Below, in pieces: positions 10,701 to 20,207 of a stretch of DNA of 64,000 nucleotides. This DNA comes from Peromyscus leucopus. Taxonomy: Eukaryota; Chordata; Mammalia; Rodentia; Cricetidae. The notes under the pieces were generated by a model that did not search any database, was not told the origin of the DNA, and saw only the letters and a list, made by a program, of their open reading frames with translations. The DNA is taken from assembly GCF_004664715.2 (NCBI RefSeq), contig NC_051086.1, positions 69,927,986 through 69,991,985 on the forward strand, in the 5' to 3' direction. Made by a program: the position numbers and the translations under genes. Each line of letters starts with the position of its first letter. The first letter of the stretch is position 1.

Positions 10701-13471
10701 TAGACACTTAGCATAGCCTGTACTAGAAGCACACAGCAAATAATTCAGCCCCTGGACATTTTTTAGGATTTATAATTATACTTTAAAAGCTGTGTTATGG
10801 ACTTCTGTTCCTTTTCCTTTTTTAATCCACAGATGTTTGCTTTGTATATTTTCATTAACACTTTCCCTGTTCCACTTTCATGAAAACACTTGAGTATAGT
10901 TTTATTTTGAGGATGACTCAATAAAAATCATGTCCCTGTAGTTTTCTTACTAAGGGAAATTTCCTCTTACTCAATTCTGCCTTAGAAAATGAAGTTTTCT
11001 AGGCAAGCACTCTACCAACAGCTGTGTCTCCAGCTCATATTTTTTAGGGGGAGGAAAATGGATGGGCAGGGAAGAGCCTCTGATCCCAGGATTAAGTTAA
11101 GGGCCAGCCTGAGTAATTTAACAATAAAGTCTGAGCCGGGTGGCAGTGGCGCACGCCTTTGATCCCAGCAGAGCCAGGCAGATCTCTGTGAGTTCGAGGC
11201 CAGCCTGGTCTACATAGCGAGGATCCAGGACAGCCACCAAAACTATACAGAGAAACCCTGTCTCGAAAAACAAAACAAAAAAATTTAAAAAATAAATAAT
11301 AAAATCTGAAACAAAACAAGTAAAAGGAAAAAATTATCTACAGAGTAGTTCAGACTAACTGGCCAAGGTACCTTTTCTTTAAGCAAATGCTAGCTGGGGG
11401 TGGTGGTGGTGGTGGTGGTGGTGGTGGTGGTGGTGGTGGTGGTGGTGGTGGTGGTGGTGGTGGTGGTGGTGCATGCCTTTAATCCCAGCATTCAAGAGGC
11501 AGAGGAAGACTAATCTCTGTGAATTCAAGGCTAGCATGATCTACATAGTGAGTTTAAGGACAGCCAGGGCTACATAATGAAACCCTGCTGACACACAACA
11601 AAAAGAAAGTAAAAAATAAAATGAAATTCAGAGTTTAGCTTTTAAGTTAATTCAGTTGATGGTTGTAAGCATCAGTCATTTCACTTAGTTGAATCTAGTA
11701 AGATTAGTGCTAAAAATAACCTCAAGAAAATGCCCTGTGAGCTGTGGGCGTAACTCATAGCCTGCTTGCCTAGCACATGTGTGAGGCCCTAGGTTCAGTA
11801 CCTATCAGAGAAGACAAACTATTAAACACCTTCATTGTTTTCTTCAATGTGAGACAGAGAGAGGGAATCAGTTACTGATACAATTTATTCCTGAGTCTCC
11901 CTGAGAGATCCTGAGTACACATGTGCATACATGTCAGGGTCAGTCTTCATTTAAAGGGATTCCCCAAACCACAAAAATGGTTGGTGCCTGGAACTGGCTG
12001 TATAGACCAGGCTAGCCTCAAACTCAGAGATCCATCTGCCTCTGCCTCCACCTCTCCACCCTACAAAAATGATACTCTAAAAACTTCCCAGCATAACTAT
12101 CTGCAGGGTATTCTTCTAACTAGGGCTTTATTGAAGGGAAATTGACATCGAGACCGTCTAAACAGTATCTAGACCTGATTCTGAAATCTGTATTATCAGT
12201 TTGAAACTTTTTAAATTTTATCCTTGAGTTTTGGTTTGATTTTGTTAGCCCACCATAACTAAGACTCATCTTGCTTTATCCATGACAGCACCAGTGTTGT
12301 TCACCACCTTTCCCCTTCATATCTACAGAGAGCTTTCACTGTTCTTAATTATCATGTATGGCTAATGATTAAACCCTGCTGACTTTAGTAAAAAAGCCAA
12401 GATCTTAAAGAACTCAAACTACTTTTAGGACTTTAGAATAAATTCTCTTTAGTATGTCTGATGTCTGGGCCTACTAAATCAATCTCCAGTGTGGAACACA
12501 AACTTTTTACTTATTTTTTATTGGCATAGTACTGGGGATCGAACCCTGTGTCTTGCACATGTGTTACCACTGAAGTATACCCCGGCCAGTTACGTATTTC
12601 AAAACCAAACTCTCCACAGGAACTACTTCTAATGGAATTTGTTTTCATAGAGTTATGGAGTGCCTGCCAGCAAGAGACAGTGTTCAGATGTGGATGGTAT
12701 TTGTTCAATATGTCAAGCTGAATTTCAGAAGCCAGTTCTACTCCTTTGTCAGGTAAGATTTCTAAGCAAACTACATATAGCCTGTTTCTGTGACTTGTGA
12801 AAATTATGTTTATGTTTGTTATATGGCAATGAAAGTAATATTTAGTGGAAGGTTACATTCCAGGCATATACTGTTAATTTATTCAGGATGGAAGGATGTG
12901 ATAGATTGTCTAAATATTTCCCCAAATGTTTTGATTTTTGTGCAGAGGAGCATATAAAAGGGAGGGAGGGGGAGTAATTTGGTTAGCAGCTTAGATACCA
13001 GAGCAATTGACAAACAGGTTCTATTTCTAACTGGATACTAGTCTTGCATCAGTGGCAGCATTTGTTACTAAATATGTAGGGCTCCTCGCCATATTTCATA
13101 GTGACTACTACTAAGTTACCATTAAGCAGGTAAGTGATCATACTTAAAAGGCAGCATACCCCGCTGCCTTTAAGTCGCAGAGTCAGAACTTGTAATGAGT
13201 GGCTCTATCATTAAAAGTCATTTTCTCATTTGTAAACTGCTGGGACTGATGCTCTCTAATAAAATCCTTTACAACTTTAAAGAATGGGATCCTCTAGAGT
13301 GTTACATATAAGATCTGGTTCTTCATTCCCTTACAGCATATATTCTGTGAAGAGTGCATTACCTTATGGTTTAATAGAGAGAAAACATGTCCACTGTGCA
13401 GAACTGTGATTTCAGATCGTGTAAACAAATGGAAAGATGGAGCCACTTCATCGCACCTGCAGATGTACTAA
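4384..13471 (+). CDS. Rnft1: RNFT1, RING finger and transmembrane domain protein 1 (spliced, 8 coding exons)
   Basis: RNFT1 is a multi-pass membrane E3 ubiquitin ligase of the endoplasmic reticulum, linked to ER-associated degradation. Joining the eight coding exons gives 1197 nt, 398 residues plus stop, with GT/AG at every junction and no frameshift. Residues 1-105 are a polar, Ser/His-rich cytosolic head. Hydrophobic membrane segments fill roughly residues 115-315. The C-terminus is a C3HC4 RING: C338-x2-C341-x11-C353-x-H355-x2-C358-x2-C361-x10-C372-x2-C375. The start at 4384 has A at -3, and an in-frame TGA lies 5' of it in the same exon, so no longer N-terminus is possible through this exon. 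Identity rests on recognising the family's sequence. The neighbour RPS6KB1, convergent on the other strand, matches the known mammalian gene order. Confidence 0.97.
4962..5038 (+). CDS. Rnft1: RNFT1 exon 3 (residues 135-160)
   Basis: The acceptor TTCTAACAG ends at 4961 and the donor GTAAGT begins at 5039. The 77-nt exon encodes a Gly/Leu-rich membrane helix and the NKSIVNQVFLR loop, and ends in phase 0. Confidence 0.95.
5425..5540 (-). mobile_element. B1 SINE, antisense
   Basis: GAGACAGGGTCTCACTATG through to GATTAAAGGCATGCCATACC, in RNFT1 intron 3. Confidence 0.8.
5727..6080 (+). mobile_element. Two B1 SINEs in tandem, then an AT-rich dinucleotide tail
   Basis: An old copy at 5727-5870 (GGGCATGGTGG, TAATCCCAGCAC) is followed by a better copy at 5892-6035 (CAGGAGGCAGAGGCAG, CATGTCTCAAAAA) and (TA/CA)n to 6067. 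Confidence 0.75.
6082..6168 (-). mobile_element. B1 SINE fragment, antisense, young type
   Basis: A T run, GATTTTCGAGACAGGG, then GCTTTGCGCCTTTCCTGG. It stops abruptly at AGCCCAGGCTA, so the 5' half of the SINE is missing. Confidence 0.85.
6590..6695 (-). mobile_element. B1 SINE, antisense
   Basis: GAAACAGGGTCTCTACAC through to GGAGATCTGCCTGCCTCTGC, in RNFT1 intron 3. Confidence 0.75.
6899..6999 (+). CDS. Rnft1: RNFT1 exon 4 (residues 161-194)
   Basis: The acceptor TTTTTCAG ends at 6898 and the donor GTAACT begins at 7000. It encodes ERSSKIQCAW, then a hydrophobic stretch (LLVFLAGSSVLLYY) that is a membrane segment. It ends two bases into a Ser codon. Confidence 0.95.
7205..7306 (-). mobile_element. 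B1 SINE, antisense, diverged
   Basis: GTGAGACAAGACCTCACTG through to CAGCCTCCTGAATGCTG. Confidence 0.65.
7528..7680 (+). mobile_element. B2-like SINE, diverged
   Basis: GGGGCTGGAAATACAGCTGC, GGTTAAGAGCA and a CA-rich 3' end, in RNFT1 intron 4. Confidence 0.65.
7718..7885 (+). mobile_element. B1 SINE, full length
   Basis: GTCGGGCAGTGG through GTGAGTTCGAGGCCAGCCTG to AAACCCTGTCTTCAAAAAC. Confidence 0.85.
8224..8377 (+). CDS. Rnft1: RNFT1 exon 5 (residues 194-245)
   Basis: The acceptor CTTGGCAG ends at 8223 and the donor GTAAGT begins at 8378. The 154-nt exon encodes a Pro/Trp-containing loop and two hydrophobic stretches (VLWIVGITDFILKFFFMG and CLILLVPSFIMPF). Phase 0 at the end. Confidence 0.95.
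8440..8566 (-). mobile_element. B2 SINE, antisense, 5' part
   Basis: AGAAGAGGGCATCA, CAGGTCCTCTGGAAGAGCAA and GAGCCATCTCTCCA are the reverse complement of the B2 head. Confidence 0.8.
8961..9119 (+). CDS. Rnft1: RNFT1 exon 6 (residues 246-298)
   Basis: The acceptor CTTTTTTAG ends at 8960 and the donor GTAAGT begins at 9120. It encodes GYWYMLLEELCQ, the conserved VPIPVWFRYLISYGEFGN loop and a Leu-rich membrane helix, 53 codons in phase 0. Confidence 0.95.
9250..9487. mobile_element. Two degraded B1 fragments
   Basis: A + strand copy at 9250-9360 (CACACCTGTAATCCCAGC) and a - strand remnant at 9427-9487 (CTTGGCCTCCTGAGCAG). Confidence 0.6.
9672..9953 (-). mobile_element. Interrupted antisense B1 cluster
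   Basis: Three pieces of reverse-complement B1 follow each other. The middle piece (9723-9800) is bounded by a direct repeat, ATGAAACTTT, at 9713-9722 and 9801-9810. Confidence 0.75.
10040..10195 (-). mobile_element. B3-type SINE, antisense
   Basis: Contains GTGGAGTTACAGATGGTTG and GGGTGCTGAGGATGGACTGG, the B3 core read backwards. Confidence 0.65.
10407..10472 (+). CDS. Rnft1: RNFT1 exon 7 (residues 299-320)
   Basis: The acceptor CCTTTCAG ends at 10406 and the donor GTAAGT begins at 10473. This is a small 22-codon exon (LLDLFGHLRTFRQVLRVFFTRP) linking the membrane part to the RING domain. Confidence 0.95.
11133..11290 (+). mobile_element. B1 SINE, internally shortened
   Basis: GAGCCGGGTGGCAGTGGC through CCTGTCTCGAAAAAC. 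About 15 bp are missing after TTTGATCCCAGCA. Confidence 0.85.
11390..11600 (+). mobile_element. B1 SINE with expanded (TGG)n head
   Basis: The normal GGTGGTGG at the B1 5' end has grown into about 24 TGG triplets (11396-11471). The rest is B1 body, from GCATGCCTTTAATCCCAGC to GAAACCCTG. Confidence 0.9.
11740..11815 (+). mobile_element. ID-like tRNA-derived SINE, diverged
   Basis: GGGCGTAACTCATAG, GCTTGCCTAGCAC and AGGCCCTAGGTTCAGTACC match the ID consensus layout. Confidence 0.6.
11978..12050 (-). mobile_element. B1 fragment, antisense
   Basis: GTATAGACCAGGCTAGCCTC and GATCCATCTGCCTCTGCCTC. The stretch 12060-12520 holds nothing else that I recognise. Confidence 0.65.
12527..12592 (-). mobile_element. 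ID-like SINE, antisense
   Basis: TACTGGGGATCGAACCCTG and TTACCACTGAAGTATACCCC, just upstream of RNFT1 exon 8. Intron 8 (12753-13336) has no recognisable repeat. Confidence 0.6.
12651..12752 (+). CDS. Rnft1: RNFT1 exon 8 (residues 321-354, first half of RING)
   Basis: The acceptor TTTTCATAG ends at 12650 and the donor GTAAGA begins at 12753. It carries the first Zn-binding pair C338/C341 (CSIC) and the third ligand C353 (LLLCQ). The RING is split between this exon and the next, exactly before His355. Confidence 0.95.
13337..13471 (+). CDS. Rnft1: RNFT1 exon 9 (residues 355-398 and stop)
   Basis: The acceptor CCTTACAG ends at 13336. The exon opens with the RING His355 and holds C358, C361, C372 and C375, then the tail NKWKDGATSSHLQMY and a TAA stop at 13469-13471. 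Confidence 0.96.
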   Translation, partial: HIFCEECITLWFNREKTCPLCRTVISDRVNKWKDGATSSHLQMY

Positions 13472-14060
13472 GTTGTACAAACTATTAAGGCAACAAAACA
13501 CTAATTTTACCTGAATATGGTAACAATTGATAAAGGCATCATAATTGATTTCCAGGAGTAGAAAAAAATGTTTCCAGATGGTTTTAGGGTATCACGAGAC
13601 ATGTTTGTAGTTCAATTTCTCAAAGATTAAGTTCAAGAGCCCTGCATTTTTAAAGTATATATTAAACTTAGTAAGTATGCAACATTTATTCCACTTATTT
13701 GACAGATAATTGCAGTGTTAAATTGGAAATGGGTTTTCTTGTCAATAATACCGAAACAGCAATTAGAAACTAGGGGTGCAGGTACTGTTTCCTGACGTGG
13801 TTTTCAGAATAAAGACTTTGCATAAAATTTTAAGATACATAGTATCTGAAACAATTTTCTTCATCAGATTTTTATAATTCCCATTCTAAAAATGCTTACA
13901 TTTTTCATAAAATTGTATTTTTAAATGAAAGTTCTAAATGCTATATTTTACCTATAACAATCACATTTTCTAAGTGAAGATTTATTGAGGATGATATATT
14001 TTAATACTGTATTATGTGCTATGACTAGTAGTGAGAATAAATGATTTAGATCATTCACCT
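13472..14060 (+). other. Rnft1: RNFT1 3' UTR (two candidate ends)
   Basis: AT-rich sequence without SINEs follows the stop codon. AATAAA signals lie at 13808-13813 and 14036-14041. The second is followed within 30-60 nt by TG-rich sequence (CTTGTGG, TGTGTTTCTTG), the usual downstream element, so I favour an end near 14060. Both sites may be used. Confidence 0.7.
14036..14041 (+). terminator. Rnft1: Poly(A) signal AATAAA, RNFT1 distal
   Basis: Canonical hexamer on the coding strand about 565 nt after the stop, with TG-rich downstream sequence. The proximal alternative is at 13808-13813. Confidence 0.6.
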
Positions 14061-14814
14061 TGTGGACCTCATATGTGTTTCTTGCCATCACCTGCACTGT
14101 TCACGGTCTTGTGTAGTACCATGTAATAGCTTGAAATAACTATTCAAATGATTTGCACAGGGGCTGGAGATGTAGCTTGGAAGTTTTACAATCACCATTA
14201 GCTGGGATATAAAAGCTTGCACTCAAGGGGTGTGCTAGAGCTGCTCAGTGTGCACTCTGTCCTGGCTGAATTCTACATTGAGGAGAAGGGGGAAAACAGG
14301 AGCCTGCACTCAAGGGAAGCTGTAAAGATTGGGTAGCAGGGCTAGTTGTCTCCAGTTGATTTCTGCATGGTAGAAGAGGGAATGAGGCACTTTCTCTTTG
14401 CTCATGTTTCCTCTGAAGAATCTGGAATCTAATAGGTCTAAAGGGCTGCTACTGCTGAGTTAAGGGGTAGACCCACTTGTCTTCAGTAACAAGGAAATGA
14501 GAGTGGGAAGCAGTTGAGAAGAGGAAGAACACAAACCTGCATTATTAAGACAGGTGTAAGCATGGCCTGGTACAGTGGTTCTCACTGTCATGGTAAGCCT
14601 GTGGGAGGCGCACTAGGCCATGAAGTCAGGATGCTGTAAGCAAAGCTGCAGCACTGGAAATTAGCATGGATGGGAAACTTATCCAAGATCCTAATACAAA
14701 TTCATGTTACATCTGAACACACAGTATTTGAAGTAGTAGGGGTCTTAAATCTGTGAGTTTTCTAGAAGTGTAGCTATCCTAGAGGCACTGGATACCCTTC
14801 TCTCCTTCCCTCCT

Positions 14815-14912
14815 CAACAGGGTCTCACTCTGTAGTTCACCATGCCCAGAACTCAGACAGGCTTGAACTTGCACAATCCTCTGGCCTCAACCTTCCAAAT
14901 GGTGGGATTTGG
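14815..14912 (-). mobile_element. B1 SINE, antisense, old
   Basis: CAGGGTCTCACTCTGTAG through to CCAAATGGTGGGATTTG. The stretch 14060-14810 between it and RNFT1 has only a faint B2-like head near 14160. Confidence 0.6.
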
Positions 14913-15125
14913 AATGAGCAACAGCTTGAATTTCTATGTCGGCGGAAACTACCAGTTTCTTCCTCTAGTGTATATGAAGCCACCATTTCTTCAATGCTTA
15001 AGTGACACTCTGGAAACTGTGTACTGCACAACCTAATAAAGACATGTTAATATATGCTAAAGTATTATAGATTGATTGTAAAGTACCAATGATTTTCACT
15101 TATGGATAGTATAGCAGTATAAATT

Positions 15126-15287
15126 ATTTTTTTTTGTTTTGGTTTTTTGAGACAGGGTTTCTTTATGTAGCTTTGTGCCTTTGCTGGAACTCGCTTTGTA
15201 GACCAGGCTGGCCTTGAACTCACAGAGATTCGCCTGTCTCTGCCTCCCAAGTGCTGGGATTAAAGGCGTGCGCCACCACTGCCCGGC
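15126..15287 (-). mobile_element. B1 SINE, antisense, young type
   Basis: TTTTGAGACAGGGTTTC through to AGGCGTGCGCCACCACTGCC, in the intergenic region between the two 3' ends. Confidence 0.9.
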
Positions 15288-15288
15288 T

Positions 15289-15465
15289 TTTTTTTTTTTT
15301 TTTTAAAGATTTATTTATTGTGTATACAGTATTTGCCTGGCCAGAAGAGGGCGCCAGATCTCATTACGGATGGTTGTGAGCCTCCATGTCCTTGCTGGGA
15401 ATTGAACTCAGGACCTTTGGAAGAGCAAGCAGTGCTCTTAACCTCTTGAGCCATCTCTCCAGCCC
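15289..15465 (-). mobile_element. B2 SINE, antisense, full length
   Basis: A T run, TTTATTTATTGTGTATACAG, then TTAACCTCTTGAGCCATCTC and CCAGCCC. It abuts the B1 on its left. Confidence 0.9.
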
Positions 15466-15492
15466 GAAATTATTTCTTAAAATACAAATTTA

Positions 15493-15608
15493 CTGCCAGG
15501 TGGTAGTAGCACAAACCTTTAGTGAGTTCAGGGCCAGCCTGGTCTACAGAGTTCCATGACAGCCAGGGCTACACAGAGAAACCATGTCTCAAAAAACAAA
15601 CACAAACA
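15493..15608 (+). mobile_element. B1 SINE with internal deletion
   Basis: GCCAGGTGGTAGTAGC jumps straight to GTGAGTTCAGGGCCAGCC, so the middle left-hand segment is missing. Confidence 0.75.
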
Positions 15609-15610
15609 AA

Positions 15611-16290
15611 AGACAGGCTAAAATGGGGTGGTTCTCAGCAGTTAAGTCAGGTGGTATTGTGTTCCCTGAAATATTGTGCACCCTAATAAACTTATTTGGG
15701 GTCAGAGAACAAAACAGCCACAATATTTACATAGAGGATAGGCAGTGGTAGCACACGCCTTTAATCCTAGCATTCCAGAGGCAGAAATCCATGTGTTCAA
15801 GGATACAGCCAAGCATGGTGACTCACTTTAATCCCAAGGAGTGAGGCAGAAAGCAGAAAGATATGTAAGGTGTGAGGACCAGAAACTAGGAAGCATTTGA
15901 CTGGTTAAGCATTTGGCTGGTTAAGCTTTTAGGTTTTGAGCAGCACAGTTCAGCTGAGGGCCATTCGGATATGAGGACACAAGAGGCTTCTAGTCTGAGG
16001 AAACAGGATCAGCTGAGGAACTGGCGAGGTGAGGTAGCTGTGGCTTGTTCTGTCTCTCTGATCTTCCAGCTTCACCCCAATATCTGGCTCAGGTTTGATT
16101 TTATTAATAAGATTCTTGCTACAGTTAAGCATGTGTACTCCTCCTCCAGAGGACCGGAGTTCAGCTCCCAGGCCCCCACCGGGAGCCTCACAACTGCCTG
16201 CAGCTCCAGTGCTCCGGCACCTTTAGCCCTGCAGTCTTGCACGCACACCCGCCATAGTTAGAAAGAGTAAAAGTAAATCCTAAAGACAGG
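15611..16290 (+). mobile_element. B2-like SINE split by a composite element
   Basis: The head (15611-15646, ending CAGCAGTTAAG) and the remainder (16122-16290, CAGTTAAG then TCCAGAGGACC) lie on either side of the insertion at 15647-16121. Confidence 0.6.
15647..16121 (+). mobile_element. 475-bp composite element, family unnamed
   Basis: It is flanked by an 8-bp direct repeat, CAGTTAAG, at 15639-15646 and 16122-16129. It contains AATAAA near the left end, two B1-like stretches (CACACGCCTTTAATCCTAGC; GCCAAGCATGGTGACTCAC) and a right end TTTTATTAATAAGATTCTTG. It has no coding capacity. It may be a solo LTR or a non-autonomous retroelement; I cannot place it in a family. Confidence 0.55.
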
Positions 16291-16534
16291 GTAACCAGCA
16301 CATGGATTACAGGGAGAGTGACCAAGTGCTCCCGATGAGAGCATGCCGGCACAGCTACTGCCTGTATTGACAAAGGCACGGGAAAATGCAATCCCCCCAC
16401 CGTGTAATGCCACGTCCTATTTTTTTAAACTGAGTATTCAGTCACAGGATATAGAAGCTTACCTATTGAGAATCACTGCCAAGTACTTGAACAAGTTTAC
16501 TTGGCATTCAAGCATCTTCCTGGCTTTGTGGTGA

Positions 16535-16755
16535 CAACTCCTTTGTGAGACATCGCCTGCATGTTGTCCTCTGACCTCCACACACATGTAGTGATGCATG
16601 TACATACACAATAAACTTTCTTTTCAATTGAAAACACACACCTTTAATAGCAGGAGGCAGAGGCAGGCAGATCTCTGAGTTCAAGGCTAGCCTACTCTGC
16701 ATATTAAGTTCCCAATGACACAGGACTATATAAAGAAATCTTGTCTCAAAACAAA
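16535..16755 (+). mobile_element. B4 3' end followed by B1
   Basis: GTTGTCCTCTGACCTCCACAC and CACAATAAAC (B4, 16535-16620), then a B1 lacking its head (16633-16755). Confidence 0.7.
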
Positions 16756-16913
16756 ACCCAGAAAATGTAATAAGGTTATGACACTCATCAGTAATGAACT
16801 GAAACATTTCTCTTGCTTCTAACTTCGCTTTCACCTCAAAGGAAGGGAATTAATTCTGTGAATTCAGATCATACCCTCCAAACAATTACTATACCAGCAT
16901 TAAGAAATGCTAA

Positions 16914-17125
16914 GGGCTAGAGCAATGGCTTAGCTGTTAAGAACACTAACTGCTCTTCCAGAGGACCTGAGTTTGACTCCCAGCACTCACATGGCAGCCA
17001 ACAACCATCTGTAACTCCAGCTCTAGGGGATCTGATACCCTCTTCTGGCCTATCTGGACACTGTACACATGATGCAGACACACACAAGCAAAATACCCAT
17101 ACACATAAAAAATAAATGTACAAAA
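16914..17125 (+). mobile_element. B2 SINE, full length
   Basis: GGGCTAGAGCAATGGCTTAG, TCTTCCAGAGGACCTGAG and a tail CACATAAAAAATAAATG. Confidence 0.88.
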
Positions 17126-17177
17126 AAGAGATAAAGAGATGCCACCATGGATTGAGACTATAGCTTTGTGCTAGAGT

Positions 17178-17330
17178 TTTTTTGTTTGTTTGTTTGTTTG
17201 TTTGTTTTTTGGAGGGGTTCTTTGTGTAGCTCTGGCTGTCCTGGAACTCCCTCTGTAGACCAGGTTGGCCTCAAACTCAGATCTGCTTGCCTCTGCCTCC
17301 CAAAATGCTGGGACCAAAGGTATGTGCCAT
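17178..17330 (-). mobile_element. B1 SINE, antisense, with (GTTT)n tail
   Basis: (GTTT)n, then GGTTCTTTGTGTAGCTCTGG through to ACCAAAGGTATGTGCCATC. Confidence 0.85.
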
Positions 17331-17379
17331 CACACATAAAAGCAAGAGTTTTTTAGCTTTTCAGATCTGTGATGGTCAT

Positions 17380-17690
17380 GATCAACACCTACCACGTGGG
17401 TACTAAAAACCAACCCCTGACCTATGGAAGGCACACAAGTGCTTTCTAACTGTGGCGCCACCTCTCCACCCCAGCATTAGAGGTCTCATCTATCCCAGGA
17501 CCAAAGAGAGAGATACTACCATATTTTAAAAACTGGTAACTTCTGGGCTGGCAAGGTTGCTTGCCACCAAACCCAATGAACTGATTTCAATCTCTGAGAC
17601 CCACATGGTGGAAGGAGAGAACTGACTTACATATTGTCCTCTGACCTTCAGATGCATGCAGTAGCCTGTGCAAGCCCACAAGCCTATGTA
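17380..17690. mobile_element. B2 fragment (-) then B4 (+)
   Basis: 17380-17472 is an antisense B2 fragment (GCACACAAGTGCTTTCTAAC). 17543-17690 is a + strand B4 (CTGGGCTGGCAAGGTTGC, TATTGTCCTCTGACC). Confidence 0.65.
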
Positions 17691-17929
17691 TAGTAACTTT
17701 TTTAAATATAGCTTCAGCTGGAGAACTTCTGTATACTGTAGTGTGATATAACGGCCTCAGAAATGGTAAGTTACCACCCAAAGTGGCTATCATACACTTG
17801 ATATGACATTTGCTAAATTTAAGCACTACATTATTTTGTGCATGAATATTACATTATCAAAGGTAGCTATAAGGTGTAGTTAAGCAAACTGTTGATCATT
17901 AATATACAAAAAGTATTCCCATGATTTTT

Positions 17930-18095
17930 TGTTGTTGTTGTTTTTTTGTTTTTTTTGAGACAGGGTTTCTCTGTGTAGCTTTGCGCCTTTCCTGGAGCTC
18001 ACTTGGTAGCCCAGGCTGGCCTCGAACTCACAGAGATCCACCTGGCTCTGCCTCCCAAGTGCTGGGATTAAAGGCGTGCGCCACCACCGCCCGGC
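17930..18095 (-). mobile_element. Young B1 SINE with perfect target duplication
   Basis: A nearly consensus reverse-complement B1 with the GCTTTGCGCCTTTCCTGG variant. It is flanked by TTCCCATGATTTTT at 17916-17929 and 18096-18109. Confidence 0.95.
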
Positions 18096-18297
18096 TTCCC
18101 ATGATTTTTATGTGGAGCTAGATTCCACATAGCTTGTTGCATGAGTATTTTTAAAAGCAAACAATTCAAGTATACTCAAAATAACAAAGATGTTTAACAT
18201 TTACTACATAAAGTCAACACTAAAATTTGTTATATATTTAAATAGTTCTAATTTCTCACGAGAAAATTTTATAACTGATTGTTTCATACAAAAGTAG

Positions 18298-18303
18298 TTT
18301 ATT
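18298..18303 (-). terminator. Rps6kb1: Candidate distal poly(A) signal of RPS6KB1
   Basis: TTTATT on the + strand is AATAAA on the coding strand. It lies at the point where the SINE-poor block meets the SINE-rich intergenic cluster. Confidence 0.5.
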
Positions 18304-20207
18304 AAATATGAGAACATGAACATATCTAACATGTTAATGAAAAAAATTGTACATCTGTTATGTATACTAAATATGTATACTAATTTTTCCTCTCAGGTAA
18401 TAAAAAAATCACTTCTACTTTATGTTCATTCAAATTTTCATTTAATTTCTATTTACATTCATTCAATCTGAAATCAAATTTCTTAATACAGTAAACTAAA
18501 TACAAGATGAAAAGCAGAAAAGGTGTTGCCCTCAGAGCACTCCTAATAAGGCAGCTAAAGAACTTATTTAATAGATGCAAAGCCAACTTGGGGTAGAAGC
18601 AAACACAGTTTAAAGAGCAAACACTGTCAGAAACCCATCTTTAGATGCTTCTCCAGAGAACCCAGGGAAATAATACTTGTGCTGTAGTGTTGAGTCCCAT
18701 GAGGAAAGTACTGTATTAACCAGCAACAGACCACAGGTCCTGTGTGACAAATGCCATGACTGTTTTGTCCAGCAAGCTAGTATCTGTTCCTACAATACAT
18801 GCAGATGTTTGGATATTGAATCTTTTGATATACTAATCATTTTCAAAGCCTCAAAATCCATTCTTCATAAATTCAACATTTCTCATGAGAATAATCTTTG
18901 ATCTAGCCCTTGTAAGCGAGGAAATATACAACTAACTGAACAGTTTTAAAAAGGTGCTATATTAATTATGATATCCAAGGCTCAAGATATTAATACTAAG
19001 ATATATTTTGTTTATAGTTGTTACCTATAGTACAGAATGTTGAATTTATGGAGTCTCGCATACGCATCCTCCTTTCCCCAAATCTCAAACTATCTTCTAG
19101 TTCAAAAACAGTATGGAAAAAAAAAAATCCTTGAAGTAAAGATCATAAAAGGGGAAGAAAAAACATAGTTTTCCTAAAGATCTGGTTCAAGTTCAGTAAT
19201 TAATACACTGTTAATCACAGCTGGTTTATAAATACCAGTTTAGTTATTCTGTAACATTACAAACCTTATAAAACAAATTTAGTAAACTTCAGTTCAGTGA
19301 GTACATTTTAATTAAAAAACAGCATGTAGAAAATAAAAAAATATCCTGTAATAGCTGATTTTAAAGAAAATAATCAAGTAATAAAAGAAAAAGCACTTCA
19401 TCTTTTTTATACACTTACCTTGTATAAGCATGAATGCTCTCTTAGAAACTCAAACTAGTATTGGCATATACTTTAAATTATGCTTCAGTTTTTACAAATA
19501 AATACAGAGTAGGCCATATTGCATAGGCGTGTGCTTTCTGTCTGTGACACTCCCGTGACACCTGACATGTTTTCACAGTCATAGTAGGGATATCCATTTA
19601 TGAAACAATTTCTCAATAAACTTGCCACAGCGTGAGAAATCAATTTCACTTAATAAATGTTGTGATAGAAAAGCTATATATTTGTGTAGATGGAAGGTAT
19701 ATAATTAATGCTTTCTAGGCAAACAAGTTGCAGTATTTGCCACTATTGCTGGCAGCACTAATCTGAAACAGTTTAACTGCGGGGTGGTCACAGTGCACGT
19801 ATTACTAGCAACTAGGGCTGAGGAGGAGTTGTTTGGTGTGAAAGTTCTACTGGAATTTGGCCAGGCAGTCAATGCTATAGTTAGTAAACACACTGGAGAC
19901 AGATATCAGAGTAGCACAGCCATCTGCAGTCTGAAATAATTCCTGTATGCATCACCATGGGTTATTGGGGGGGGGGTCGTTTTTTAAAGATACCACAAGC
20001 TGTCAAATAACAAAGACCTTCACAATGCCTGCCCTTAATCATCACCGCAGCTCTTTATCTACTGCTGCAATTACAAAGTTCTCAAAAGGCAGCAGTCAGA
20101 GATCCAGGAGTGAGAACTGAGACGATAAAAAACTTCTGTCCAAAGATGGACTTTTATCAATTCTTTCATTTACTGCCACAATCGAAAGGCCATATTTCCA
20201 ACCGTCA

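Noticed and set aside
15647..16121. An intact endogenous retrovirus
   Set aside because: Only a 475-bp LTR-like unit is present; there are no gag, pol or env frames and no second LTR.
13472..18280. A third gene between RNFT1 and RPS6KB1
   Set aside because: No coding exon, conserved frame or promoter-like island; the spacer is SINEs and unique AT-rich sequence.
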